Shown here in pieces: positions 27,303 to 36,290 of a stretch of DNA of 64,000 bases. The first letter of the stretch is position 1. The number at the start of each line of letters is the position of its first letter. The notes beneath the pieces are model-generated. The model worked only from the letters and a program-made list of their open reading frames with translations, was not told the origin of the DNA and made no database searches. The translations under genes and the position numbers were made by a program. This DNA comes from Streptomyces sp. NBC_01463 (GTDB lineage Bacteria > Actinomycetota > Actinomycetes > Streptomycetales > Streptomycetaceae), in the NCBI GenBank assembly GCA_036227345.1, contig CP109468.1, forward strand, positions 7,440,001 through 7,504,000, read 5' to 3'.

Positions 27303-28489
27303 TGCTGACAGTCAACCGCACCCGCCCCGCCGGCCCCGCCGGACGGATCACCCGCGTCGAGACCCTGATGCTCGGCACCTCCTGGCGCGACTTCGGCTAC
27401 GTCCGGGTCCACACCGACGAGGGCCTGACCGGCATCGGCGAGATCACCCACCCGTACCGGGTGAGCGAGGTCTGCGCCCTCACCGAGGCCATCGCCGGAC
27501 GGCACCTCATCGGCGCCGACCCCTTCGACATCGAGGAGCTGTGGCTCCGCGTCTACCAGGGCGACTTCCTGCGCGGCGGCGACATGGGCGGCGTCGCCCT
27601 GTCCGGCCTCGACCAGGCGATGTACGACCTGATGGGCAAGGCGCTCGGCGTCCCCGCCTACCGGCTGACCGGCGGCGCCTGCCGCGACGACGTCCGGGTC
27701 TACGCCAACGGCTGGTACACCGGCGAACGCGAGCCCGAGACCTTCGCCGCCAAGGCGAAGGAGACCGTGGCCAAGGGCTACACCGCCCTCAAGTTCGACC
27801 CCTTCGGCCCCGGTCTGCACGAGCTGGAGCGCGCCGAACTGCGCCGCTCCATCGACCTCGTCGCCGCCGTCCGCGAAGCCATCGGACCGGACATCGACCT
27901 CTTCATCGAGGGCCACGCCCGCTTCGCCATGCCGACCGCCGCCCGTCTCGTGCGGGAGCTGGAGCCCTTCGACATCGGCTGGTTCGAGGAGCCGATGCCC
28001 TGGACGCACATCGAGCGGTACGCGGAACTGCGGCAGCGCGCCGCCTTCCCCATCTCCGGCGGCGAGCACTTCCACAACCGCTACGAGTACAAGCAGCTCT
28101 TCGCGACGAACGCCGTCGACATCATCCAGCCCGACCTGTCCATGGCCGGCGGCTTCACCGAGGTCAGGAAGCTCGCCGCGATCGCGGACACCCACGGCAT
28201 GCTGGTGGCCCCGCACAACTCCAACTCCCCGCTCTGCACCACCGTCTCGGTGCACGCGGCGCTCGGAATCCCCAACTTCAAGATCCTCGAGACCTTCGAC
28301 GGGCTCCTGGAGCCGTTCGTCTTCGACGCCCTCAAGGGCACCCTCCCGATGGCGGACGGCCGCATCGGACTGCCGACCGCCCCCGGGCTCGGCGTCGAAC
28401 TCGTCGACGAGGTCTTCGAGGAACACCCGCCCAGCCACCGCTTCTGGAACATGTTCGCGGACGGCTGGGAGAAGCGGAACCGCACATGA
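27302..28489 (+). CDS. Enolase-superfamily sugar-acid dehydratase (mandelate racemase subgroup)
   Basis: A 395-residue enzyme expected to remove water from an aldonic or uronic acid, giving a 2-keto-3-deoxy acid. The barrel carries a catalytic Lys in YTALKFDPFGPG, metal ligands in LFIEGHARF, WFEEPMP and SGGEHFHNRYEY, an Asp in IIQPDLSMAGG, and the catalytic His of VAPHNSNSP, as in galactonate- and mannonate-type dehydratases. The N-terminal capping domain (about 15-130) has the usual YVRVHTDEGLTGIGEI. The 1-base overlap with the aminotransferase gene and 4-base overlap with the amidohydrolase gene show tight coupling. Exact stereochemistry cannot be read from sequence. Confidence 0.88.
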   Translation: MLTVNRTRPAGPAGRITRVETLMLGTSWRDFGYVRVHTDEGLTGIGEITHPYRVSEVCALTEAIAGRHLIGADPFDIEELWLRVYQGDFLRGGDMGGVALSGLDQAMYDLMGKALGVPAYRLTGGACRDDVRVYANGWYTGEREPETFAAKAKETVAKGYTALKFDPFGPGLHELERAELRRSIDLVAAVREAIGPDIDLFIEGHARFAMPTAARLVRELEPFDIGWFEEPMPWTHIERYAELRQRAAFPISGGEHFHNRYEYKQLFATNAVDIIQPDLSMAGGFTEVRKLAAIADTHGMLVAPHNSNSPLCTTVSVHAALGIPNFKILETFDGLLEPFVFDALKGTLPMADGRIGLPTAPGLGVELVDEVFEEHPPSHRFWNMFADGWEKRNRT

Positions 28490-29331
28490 TCACCGACGTC
28501 CACTCCCACCTCTTCCGGCACAGCCACGACTTCACCGACCCGTTCAGCTCCGACTCCGCCCGCGCCCACGCCGGCGAGGTCGACCTCACGGTGAAGTGGG
28601 AGGAGTACGCCGCCACCGCGCCCGACTCCACCCGCACGATCGTCGTCGGCGGCAAGGCGCGCCGCAGCGGGCTCTGGGTCGACGACGCCGCCGTGGCCGC
28701 GTACGTCGGCGAGCACCCCGACCGGCTGATCGGCTACCTGGCGCTCGACCCCACCCAGCCCGGCTGGCAGGAGGAACTGCGCTACGGCCACCAGGAGCTC
28801 GGCCTGCGCGGCATCAAACTGATGCCGATGTACGCGGGCTTCGACCCGGCGGCCGAGGAGTACGACGAGCTGTACACGTACGCCGAACGGCACGGGCTGC
28901 CGCTCCTGGTGCACACCGGCACCACGTTCGTCTCCAGCGCACCGCTGGAGTGGGCGATGCCCCGCCACCTGGACGCGGTCGCCATCCGCCACCCGGAACT
29001 GCGGATGGTCCTCGCCCACCTCGGCCACCCCTTCGAGGGCGAGTGCATCGCGGTCATCCGCAAGCACCCGCACGTGTACGCCGACCTCAGCGCCCTGCAC
29101 TACCGGCCCTTCCAGCTCTGGCACAGCCTCCGGCTGGTCCAGGACTACGGGGTCTTCCACAAGGTGCTGTTCGGCAGCGACTACCCGTTCACGACGGTCG
29201 ACGACTCGGTGAAGGGGCTGCGGGAGATCGCCCGCATCCCCGGCATCCCCGGGCTGCCGCCGCTGGACGCGGACGCGATCGAGGAGATCATCCACCGGCC
29301 CTCCCTCGATCTTCTGGGCCTGAACGGCTGA
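28486..29331 (+). CDS. Amidohydrolase-superfamily protein (COG2159 type)
   Basis: A 281-residue metal-dependent hydrolase or decarboxylase with a TIM-barrel fold. MITDVHSHLF gives the N-terminal HxH pair; LLVHTGTTF, VLAHLGHPFEGE and LFGSDYPFTTV supply further His and the terminal Asp. Members of this group hydrolyse lactones or decarboxylate ring and keto acids; in this operon a lactonase-like role on a sugar lactone is plausible but unproven. The ATG overlaps the dehydratase stop by 4 bases. A 160-base gap with a strong hairpin separates it from the SDR gene. Confidence 0.85.
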   Translation: MITDVHSHLFRHSHDFTDPFSSDSARAHAGEVDLTVKWEEYAATAPDSTRTIVVGGKARRSGLWVDDAAVAAYVGEHPDRLIGYLALDPTQPGWQEELRYGHQELGLRGIKLMPMYAGFDPAAEEYDELYTYAERHGLPLLVHTGTTFVSSAPLEWAMPRHLDAVAIRHPELRMVLAHLGHPFEGECIAVIRKHPHVYADLSALHYRPFQLWHSLRLVQDYGVFHKVLFGSDYPFTTVDDSVKGLREIARIPGIPGLPPLDADAIEEIIHRPSLDLLGLNG

Positions 29332-29403
29332 CCCGGCCGTTCACCAAAGCCTGCGGGCCGGCGCCAGGGGCCACCCCTCGGTACCCGGTGCCGGTCCGCA
29401 GAC

Positions 29404-29447
29404 GGGCCGCCGCGCTCCCCACCCTGTTGTGTCCCGCGCGGCGGCCC
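29404..29447 (+). terminator. Intra-operon hairpin between the amidohydrolase and SDR genes
   Basis: A perfect 12-bp GC-only stem (29404-29415 with 29436-29447) and a 20-base loop in the 160-base gap. There is no T-run, so it may cause partial termination or stabilise the upstream mRNA, letting distal genes be expressed less. Confidence 0.5.
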
Positions 29448-29491
29448 ACCCCCCGCTTCTCCCCGTCCGCCCTCGCCCGAAGGAACCCGCG

Positions 29492-30331
29492 ATGACCGCA
29501 GCCGTCCCGCCCCGCGGCACCGACCGCTTCGACCTGACCGGCCGCACCGCGGTCGTCACCGGGGCCGCCCGGGGCCTCGGCCGTTCCTTCGCCGTCGGGC
29601 TCGCCGAGGCGGGCGCGGACCTGGTCCTGGTCGACCTGCCAGACGCCGAGGGCGTCGCCGGGACCGCCGCGGCGATCGAGGCGCTCGGCCGGCGCTGCCG
29701 GGTCTACGGGCAGGACCTCGCGGACATCGAGGCGCTGTCCGCGTTCGTCGACACGGTGCGCGCCGAGGCCGGGCCGCTGCACATCCTGGTCAACAACGCG
29801 GGCACGGCGGCCCTGGAGCGCTTCAACGAGATCACCCCGGCCGGCTGGTCGCACATCATGCGGGTCAACGTCGACGCGGTGTTCTTCCTCAGCCAGCGCG
29901 TCGCCGAACACATGACGGCCGACTCCGTCGCCGGCCGCATCATCACCATCACCTCGAAGAACGCCCTCGTGGCGGAGGCCGGCCTGGCCCACTACAACGC
30001 CTCCAAGGCCGCCGCACAGCTGCTCACCGAGACCCTGGCGGTCGAACTCGCCCCGCACGGCATCACCGCCAACACCCTCGCCCCCGGCATGGTCGAGACC
30101 CCCATCGACGGGGAGTTCCCCTTCGACCGGGAGGCCTTCGAGTCCGCGTACCGCGAGCGCATCCCGCTCGGCAGGTACGCGCAGCCCGACGAGTGCGTCG
30201 GCGCACTGCTGCTGCTCGCCTCGGACGCGGGGGCCTACCTCACGGGTGCGCGCCTCGTCGTGGACGGGGGAGTGCTGGCCGACCAGATGCCGCGGATGCG
30301 CTTCATGCCGCCCTACCGCAACACGATCTGA
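29492..30331 (+). CDS. SDR-family NAD(P)-dependent oxidoreductase
   Basis: A 279-residue classical short-chain dehydrogenase. VVTGAARGLGRS is the cofactor motif, ILVNNAGTA the NNAG element, and the catalytic Ser and YxxxK are present in TITSKNALVAE and AHYNASKAA. The C-terminal TGARLVVDGGVLADQ is typical. Likely oxidises or reduces a sugar, sugar acid or lactone of the pathway. GAAGGA precedes ATG 29492 with good spacing. It is followed after 63 bases by beta-helix gene B. Confidence 0.92.
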   Translation: MTAAVPPRGTDRFDLTGRTAVVTGAARGLGRSFAVGLAEAGADLVLVDLPDAEGVAGTAAAIEALGRRCRVYGQDLADIEALSAFVDTVRAEAGPLHILVNNAGTAALERFNEITPAGWSHIMRVNVDAVFFLSQRVAEHMTADSVAGRIITITSKNALVAEAGLAHYNASKAAAQLLTETLAVELAPHGITANTLAPGMVETPIDGEFPFDREAFESAYRERIPLGRYAQPDECVGALLLLASDAGAYLTGARLVVDGGVLADQMPRMRFMPPYRNTI

Positions 30332-30394
30332 CCGCGGCCGACCGGCAGTCGGTACCCCCGAGCACGCATCGACAACGCGAGGAGCACCTCCGTC

Positions 30395-32545
30395 ATGTCC
30401 GCCCCTGCTTCGTCCCCCGCCTCGTCCCGTCGCAGTGTGCTGCGGGCTTCGGGTCTGGCCGGTCTGGTCATGGCCGGCACCGCCGTGGCCACCGGTTCCG
30501 CGCAGGCCGCCCCCGCACACACCGGTGACGTCCTGCACCTGGACACCGTCACCGCCCTGCGCGCCCTGAACACCAAGCCCCTCGCCGACGGCACCCACGT
30601 CATCGTCGCCGGCTACAACACCCCCGGCGACGGCGGCACCATGGCCCTGCGCTGGAACAAGAAATCCACCGCCACCCACAACGCCGGCACCGTCATCGCC
30701 CCCAACGGCACGACGAAGACCGGACGCTGGCACCAGCTCCACACCGGAACCCTCGACTTCCGCACCTTCGGCCACTTCGACGCCGGCACCCCCGCCGACA
30801 CCGCACTGGACACCATGGTCAACGACCCCACCGTCCACCGCATCGAAGCCCACACCGACCTCCTCCTCACCCAACGCCACCTCTTCGACCGCTCCCACAT
30901 CGAACTCGACTTCGGCGGCCACCACATCCGCACCGAGAACATCGAGAAGAACACCCACGACAACCCCTTCGGCGCCGTCCTCTCCTTCCGCGGCACCATC
31001 ACCGACACCACCGTCAGACACGCGCTCTCCGGCCAGGTCATCGAACTCACCGACACCTTCCCGGTCCCCGACGCCAAGGCGTTCGCCGTAGGCCAGTGGT
31101 GGGCCGTGCAGGTCGACCCGGTCGCGGGCGGCGGCGGGGACGAGCGCGAGCTCCAGAAGCTGGTCGAGATCACCGAGATCATCGACGCGGGCCACATCCG
31201 GATCGGCTACCTCAACGGCTGGGAACTCGCCGAGGGCCGCACCCTCACCTGGACCCGCATCGAACCGGTGCGCAACACCCACATCCGCAACATGCGCTTC
31301 GAGGGCGCGGGACCCGACGAGTACACCGGCTCCCACCCCGTCAGCTTCGAGTACGCCGTCGGATGCGACGTCTCCGGCATCCACGCCACCGGCACCTTCT
31401 GGCCGGTCGTCATGCGCCGCTGGTGCACCCGCTTCCGCACCGAGGACTGCTCCCTGAAGAACCCGCCCACCGTCGAGTACGGCGGCGCGGGCTATCTCAC
31501 CCAGCAGATCTACTGCCTGTACGGGCGGGTCGCCGACTGCACCACGAGCAACGTGCGCCACCTCAACGACCTCACCGCCTCCGCCTACTGCACCGTCGTG
31601 AACTGCCACGGCGACGGCGACGACGCGGGCGGCAACCCCTTCACCACCCACGGCCAGTACGAGCACGACCTGCTCTTCGACGGCAACTCCGGGCTGATGG
31701 ACATCGCCAACTCAGGCGCCCAGTGGGGCATCTCCGCCAAGCGGATCACCGTACGCAGACACGTCTGCTCCTGGTTCACCGCCAACACGAAGATCACCGA
31801 CCTGACCCTGGAGGACGTCACGGTGATCGCACGCCCCACCTTCGACCAGGCCGGCACCCTCACCGTGAACGCCGACGGGGCCCAGGTGCGCGGCTGCACC
31901 GCGAAGACCTTCGCCGTGGCCCAGCGCTCGGCCCGCTCCACCCGGCCGACGACGATCAGCGACTGCTCCTTCGAGCCGCCCGCCGGCGCCGTCCTCGTCC
32001 AGACACCGGTCACCGCGCCCGTCCACTTCGTGCGCTGCACGTTCAAGGGTGTCGACGGCGCGATCCTGCGCGGTGCGGGACCCGTGCACTTCACCGACTG
32101 CACGGTCACCGGCACCGACAACGCGGCCCCGGTCTCGGCCGGTTCGGCGGACCTGCGGATCGACGGGGGTACGTACGACAACACCGGCATCGAGCTCAGC
32201 GGTGTGCGCGACCAGCGGATCACCGTGACCGGCGGCGCCCGGTTCACCGGCAGCAACAAGGCCAAGGCGCTGCTCGGCCGTGCGGACGGCCCGGGGAGGG
32301 TGACCTGGGACATCACCGGGATCAGCAGCACGGCGGCCGGACCGGACACCGCCCACGTCCGGATCGCCGACGGCACCAACCACTACGCGGCCACCGGCAG
32401 CCGCTACACCGGCGGCACCCTCCACCTCGCCCCGGACGCCCTCGCCTCGGTCCTGCACACCGCGTGTGTCGAGGACGGCACACGACGCACGGCGATGCCG
32501 GGCGACGGCGCCACCGTCCGCACCGACGGGAACCTGGTTCTGTGA
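30395..32545 (+). CDS. Tat-exported right-handed beta-helix protein B
   Basis: A 716-residue secreted protein, the same length as protein A at 22.4 kb. The signal is SRRSVLRASGLAGL with a hydrophobic core to GSAQA. Residues about 8-210 match protein A because of the 604-bp repeat; the rest is a diverged homologue sharing GTFWPVVMRRWC, YGGAGYLTQQIYCLYG and NCHGDGDD. The sequence pattern suggests a parallel beta-helix polysaccharide lyase or hydrolase of unknown specificity. GAGGAG lies 11 bases before the ATG. The stop overlaps the GTG of the GNAT gene (GTGA). Two versions of one enzyme, each beginning or ending an operon, suggest alternative substrates or linkages. Confidence 0.75.
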   Translation: MSAPASSPASSRRSVLRASGLAGLVMAGTAVATGSAQAAPAHTGDVLHLDTVTALRALNTKPLADGTHVIVAGYNTPGDGGTMALRWNKKSTATHNAGTVIAPNGTTKTGRWHQLHTGTLDFRTFGHFDAGTPADTALDTMVNDPTVHRIEAHTDLLLTQRHLFDRSHIELDFGGHHIRTENIEKNTHDNPFGAVLSFRGTITDTTVRHALSGQVIELTDTFPVPDAKAFAVGQWWAVQVDPVAGGGGDERELQKLVEITEIIDAGHIRIGYLNGWELAEGRTLTWTRIEPVRNTHIRNMRFEGAGPDEYTGSHPVSFEYAVGCDVSGIHATGTFWPVVMRRWCTRFRTEDCSLKNPPTVEYGGAGYLTQQIYCLYGRVADCTTSNVRHLNDLTASAYCTVVNCHGDGDDAGGNPFTTHGQYEHDLLFDGNSGLMDIANSGAQWGISAKRITVRRHVCSWFTANTKITDLTLEDVTVIARPTFDQAGTLTVNADGAQVRGCTAKTFAVAQRSARSTRPTTISDCSFEPPAGAVLVQTPVTAPVHFVRCTFKGVDGAILRGAGPVHFTDCTVTGTDNAAPVSAGSADLRIDGGTYDNTGIELSGVRDQRITVTGGARFTGSNKAKALLGRADGPGRVTWDITGISSTAAGPDTAHVRIADGTNHYAATGSRYTGGTLHLAPDALASVLHTACVEDGTRRTAMPGDGATVRTDGNLVL
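30413..31016 (+). repeat. 604-bp inverted repeat, right copy (5' part of beta-helix gene B)
   Basis: Equal in length to and, apart from base 30511, identical with the reverse complement of 23952-24555 in my reading. Upstream of 30413 and downstream of 31016 the two loci differ immediately. Near-identity over third codon positions, while the remainder of the genes is well diverged, points to recent gene conversion or to ongoing recombination between the copies. Confidence 0.93.
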
Positions 32546-33477
32546 GCACCCTGATCCGCACGGCGACCGCCGCCGACGACCCGGCCCTGGCCGCGCTGTG
32601 GCAGGAGTGCTTCGACGCCCCGCACATCACCGCCCTGCACGCCCTGGACCCCCGGCGCCACCGCCGCACGTTCGTGGCGTGCGACGCCGCGGGCGACGGG
32701 GTCGACGCGGTCGTCGTCTACGTGCCGCGGCTGATCCGCGACGCGCACGGGACCCCGCAGCGCGTCGGCGGCATCGGCAGCGTCGCCACCCGCCCCGGGG
32801 CCCGGGGACAGGGTCTGGTGCGGCGGCTGCTCGGGGCGGCGGAGCGCACGATGGCCGCCGAACAGTGCGCCTGGTCACTGCTGTTCACCGGCACACCCGG
32901 TGTCTACCGGGGCTCGGGATGGCAGGAGTTCCCGAGCTCGTACACCGAGGGGACCCTGGCCGCCCCGGCGGCCGCCCCCGGCACCCTCCCGGTCCGCGAG
33001 GCCACCGCGCGGGACGCGGCGGAGGTGGCCGCGCTGCACCACGCGTACAACGCGGGCCGGCCGCTGAGCTCCCTGCGGGAACCCGGGGACTGGGCGGTGC
33101 GTGTGCCCGCCTGGTACGGCCCCGTCGAGAAGTCCCTGGTGGCGGTGGACCCCGGCTCCGGGGCACTGGCCGGCTGGATCGTCGCGCAGGACGAGGGGGA
33201 CTGCGTGGAGGTTCGGGAGTTCGCCGGCGAGATCGCGAGCCTGGGCGCACTGCTCGCCGCCGTCGCGTCCCGCGGCCGGGCGGCGGGGGCGGTCCGGGCC
33301 CGCGTCCGGATCCCCGACGGCCCAGGCCTGGCGGCCGCGCTTCCCGCCCTGCTGGCCGATGCCCGGCAGGTGACGGAACACGTGGGAATGGCGAAGCCGT
33401 TGCACGCCACCGCCGAGTCCGTACGGGCCACCGTCACCGCGCCCGGCGCCGTCCACTGGTACGGCGACTGCTTCTGA
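32542..33477 (+). CDS. GNAT-family N-acetyltransferase (Eis-like length)
   Basis: A 311-residue acetyl-CoA-dependent transferase. The acetyl-CoA loop reads GGIGSVATRPGARGQGLVRR, followed by LLFTGTPGVYRGSGWQEF. The second half is a further GNAT-like or sterol-carrier-like region, so the overall length recalls two-domain Eis-type proteins more than small GNATs. The GTG start overlaps the beta-helix B stop by 4 bases, making it the last gene of the plus operon. Substrate unknown; acetylation of an amino sugar product is one possibility. Confidence 0.8.
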   Translation: MSTLIRTATAADDPALAALWQECFDAPHITALHALDPRRHRRTFVACDAAGDGVDAVVVYVPRLIRDAHGTPQRVGGIGSVATRPGARGQGLVRRLLGAAERTMAAEQCAWSLLFTGTPGVYRGSGWQEFPSSYTEGTLAAPAAAPGTLPVREATARDAAEVAALHHAYNAGRPLSSLREPGDWAVRVPAWYGPVEKSLVAVDPGSGALAGWIVAQDEGDCVEVREFAGEIASLGALLAAVASRGRAAGAVRARVRIPDGPGLAAALPALLADARQVTEHVGMAKPLHATAESVRATVTAPGAVHWYGDCF

Positions 33478-33600
33478 GCGCCGGCGGTCCGGTCCGCGAA
33501 GTGGTCCGACTGCCCGAACCGCACCCTGGGCCGACGCCCCGCCCGTAGGCTCGCCGTGGCACCCGGGGGTCGTCGCCGGGGCCGGGGAGGGGAACGGGGA

Positions 33601-34791
33601 GTGTCGGGGGCACGCACACAACGCCGGGTCGCGCAGCGGGAGTTCCGGGAACGCAGACGCCGTGCGCGCAGGCACGCCATGGCGGCCGTCGCGTCGGCCG
33701 TGGTGGCCGTGGGCACGGCTGCCGGGGTGATCTCCGCCGTCGCGGGGGAGGAGGACCGGACCACGGCCCGCCCCGACACCACGGCGTCGCCGACGGTGGT
33801 GCCCCTGCCCGCCGTGCCGAGCGCGACGGCCGCCCCGCGCACCCCGTCCGCCCCGGCCTCCACCGCCTCACCCGCGCCCCGCCCCTCGAAACCGGCGCCG
33901 CCGGCGTCCCGCGGCGCCGCGGTCCCGCCCGCCGGGAGGCTCTACCGCCACCCCGAGTCCCAGGTCCTGGACTGGGTCGCGGCCCACCGCGGCGACCCGC
34001 GGCGCCCGCTGATCGAGACCCGGATCGCGGCGCAGCCCGCCGCCGTCTGGTTCGCCGCCTACAACCCGGGGGCCGTCACCGGTCAGGTCCGGTCGGTGAC
34101 AGCGGCCGCGGCCCGGGCGGGCCGGACACCGGTCCTGGTGCCCTACGCCATCCCCGGCCGGGACTGCGGAGGGGCGTCCCAGGGTGGTGCTCCCGGACTC
34201 GCGGCGTACGACGCGTGGATACGGGAGTTCGCGGCGGGGCTCGGCAGCGGGCCGGTGATCGTGATCCTGGAGCCCGACTCCGTCGCGCTCGCCGACTGCC
34301 TGTCCGCCGGTGACCGGCAGGCGCGCTATGCCTCGCTGGCGCGGGCGGGCGACGCCCTGCACGCGGCGAACCCGAAGGCCAGGGTCTACTTCGACGGCGG
34401 CCACTCGGGCTGGCACGCGGCCTCGAAGCAGGCCGCGGCGCTGCGGGCGGCGGGTGCGGCGAGCAGCAGCGACGGCATCTTCACCAATGTGTCGAACTTC
34501 CACCGCACCGCGGACGAGGCCGCCTACGCCCGCCGGGTGCTGGCCGAGCTCGGCGGCCCGGCGCGGCTCGGCGCCGTCATCGACACCAGCCGCAACGGGA
34601 ACGGGGCGCCGAAGGCGGGCGAGTGGTGCGATCCGGCGGGCCGGGCGCTGGGCCGGGCCCCCACGACGGCCACGGGGGAGTCCCGGATCGACGCCTATCT
34701 GTGGGTGAAGCTGCCCGGCGAGTCCGACGGCTGCAAGGGTGCGGCAGGGGCCTTCACCCCCGACTACGCCTACCAGCTGGCGACGGGCTGA
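33601..34791 (+). CDS. Glycoside hydrolase family 6 protein (cellulase-type), membrane-anchored or secreted
   Basis: A 396-residue beta-1,4-glucan hydrolase. A short Arg-rich cytoplasmic start precedes one hydrophobic segment (about residues 28-48, AVASAVVAVGTAAGVISAV), then a Pro/Ala/Thr/Ser-rich linker of about 60 residues, then the GH6 domain. Family motifs are IPGRDCGGASQGG (Asp), VIVILEPDSVAL (catalytic Asp), YFDGGHSGW, NVSNF, DTSRNGNG and KLPGESDG. The GTG at 33601 follows a purine-rich stretch; an ATG-like opening 45 bases earlier is unlikely. The 3' end meets the permease gene tail to tail with 5 bases between and no terminator. Confidence 0.93.
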   Translation: MSGARTQRRVAQREFRERRRRARRHAMAAVASAVVAVGTAAGVISAVAGEEDRTTARPDTTASPTVVPLPAVPSATAAPRTPSAPASTASPAPRPSKPAPPASRGAAVPPAGRLYRHPESQVLDWVAAHRGDPRRPLIETRIAAQPAAVWFAAYNPGAVTGQVRSVTAAAARAGRTPVLVPYAIPGRDCGGASQGGAPGLAAYDAWIREFAAGLGSGPVIVILEPDSVALADCLSAGDRQARYASLARAGDALHAANPKARVYFDGGHSGWHAASKQAAALRAAGAASSSDGIFTNVSNFHRTADEAAYARRVLAELGGPARLGAVIDTSRNGNGAPKAGEWCDPAGRALGRAPTTATGESRIDAYLWVKLPGESDGCKGAAGAFTPDYAYQLATG

Positions 34792-34796
34792 CCGGA

Positions 34797-36191
34797 TCAG
34801 GAGCCGTCGGCCGGCGGCTCCTTGTCGTACGCGGACGTGCCCGAGTCCAGCAGTGGCTCCTGCGTCTTCAGATGGGCCGGGGCGAAGGCGCGCAGCACGT
34901 GGTAGCCGGTGATGACCACGATGGTGCCGAGCGCGATCCCGCTCAGTTCGAAGTTGTCGGAGATCTTCAGGCTGACCCCGCCGACGCCGATGATGATGCC
35001 CGCGGCGGCCGGCACCAGGTTCAGCGGGTTGCGCAGGTCGACCTTGGCGTTCAGCCAGATCTGGGCGCCGAGCAGGCCGATCATGCCGTACAGGATGACG
35101 GTGATGCCGCCGAGCACCCCGCCGGGAATGGCGGCGACGACGGCGCCGAACTTGGGGCAGAGGCCGAACAGCAGGGCGAAGCAGGCGGCCGCCCAGTAGG
35201 CGGCGGTGGAGTAGACCCGGGTCGCGGCCATCACCCCGATGTTCTCGGAGTACGTCGTGTTCGGCGGGCCGCCCACGGCGGTCGAGAGCATCGAGGCGGC
35301 GCCGTCCGCGGCGATCGCGGTGCCCAGCTTGCTGTCCAGGGAGTGGCCGGTCATCTCACCGACGGCCTTCACATGGCCGGCGTTCTCGGCGATGAGCGCG
35401 ATGACGACGGGCAGCGCGACCAGGATCGCCGACCACTCGAAGCTCGGTGCGTGGAAGGTCGGCAGTCCGACCCAGTCGGCCTTCCCGACGCCCGACAGGT
35501 CGAGCCGCCAGTGGTCCACGGCCTCGGCCCCGCCCGCCGGTGAGTGGATCTTCCCGAAGACACGGTCCAGGACCCAGGACAGCACGTAGCCGAAGACGAG
35601 ACCGAGGAAGATCGCGATACGGGAGAAGAAACCGCGCAGGCAGACCACGGCCAGTCCGGTGAACAGCATCACCAGCAGGGCGGTCCACTGGTCCTGCGGC
35701 CAGTACGTCGACGCGGTGACCGGTGCCAGGTTGAAGCCGATGAGCATCACGACCGCGCCCGTCACCACCGGCGGCATCGCCGCGTGGATGATCCGGGCGC
35801 CGAACCGCTGCACCGCGAGACCGGCGAGGAAGAGGACGGCCCCGACGACGAAGACCGCACCGGTGACGACCGCGCTGCTGCCGCCACTGGCCCGGATGGT
35901 GGCGGCCACCCCGACGAAGGAGAGCGAACAGCCCAGATAGCTGGGCACCTGACCGCGGGTGGCCAGCAGGAAGATGGCCGTGGCGACACCCGACATCATG
36001 ATCGCCAGGTTCGGGTCGAGCCCCATGAGCACCGGGGCCACGAACGACGCACCGAACATGGCGACCACGTGCTGGGCGCCGAGCCCGAACGTCCGGGGCC
36101 AGGTGAGCCGCTCGTCGGGGCGGACCACCGCTCCCGGTGCGGGCGTCTTCCCGTCGCCGTGCAAGGTCCAGCGCACGCCGAGGCCGCCCAT
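34797..36191 (-). CDS. NCS2-family uracil/xanthine permease
   Basis: A 464-residue inner-membrane transporter, probably proton-coupled uptake of uracil or another nucleobase. It has about 12-14 hydrophobic helices. NCS2 hallmarks are ALIAENAGHVKAVGEMTG, GGPPNTTYSENIGVMA and the QHVVAMFGASFVAPVLMG start region, which resemble UraA/PyrP. A short charged C-terminal tail ends the protein. It diverges from the alginate-lyase-family gene. Substrate choice between uracil and xanthine is not settled, though the overall form favours uracil. Confidence 0.9.
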   Translation of the reverse strand: MGGLGVRWTLHGDGKTPAPGAVVRPDERLTWPRTFGLGAQHVVAMFGASFVAPVLMGLDPNLAIMMSGVATAIFLLATRGQVPSYLGCSLSFVGVAATIRASGGSSAVVTGAVFVVGAVLFLAGLAVQRFGARIIHAAMPPVVTGAVVMLIGFNLAPVTASTYWPQDQWTALLVMLFTGLAVVCLRGFFSRIAIFLGLVFGYVLSWVLDRVFGKIHSPAGGAEAVDHWRLDLSGVGKADWVGLPTFHAPSFEWSAILVALPVVIALIAENAGHVKAVGEMTGHSLDSKLGTAIAADGAASMLSTAVGGPPNTTYSENIGVMAATRVYSTAAYWAAACFALLFGLCPKFGAVVAAIPGGVLGGITVILYGMIGLLGAQIWLNAKVDLRNPLNLVPAAAGIIIGVGGVSLKISDNFELSGIALGTIVVITGYHVLRAFAPAHLKTQEPLLDSGTSAYDKEPPADGS

Positions 36192-36290
36192 GGTTGCTCC
36201 CTGTGTGTAGATGCGGAGTCCGGTACCTCGACGGGTACGGCAGCACCGCAGAAATGATCAGCGCCATGGTAGTGCCGGTCCGGAATGTCC

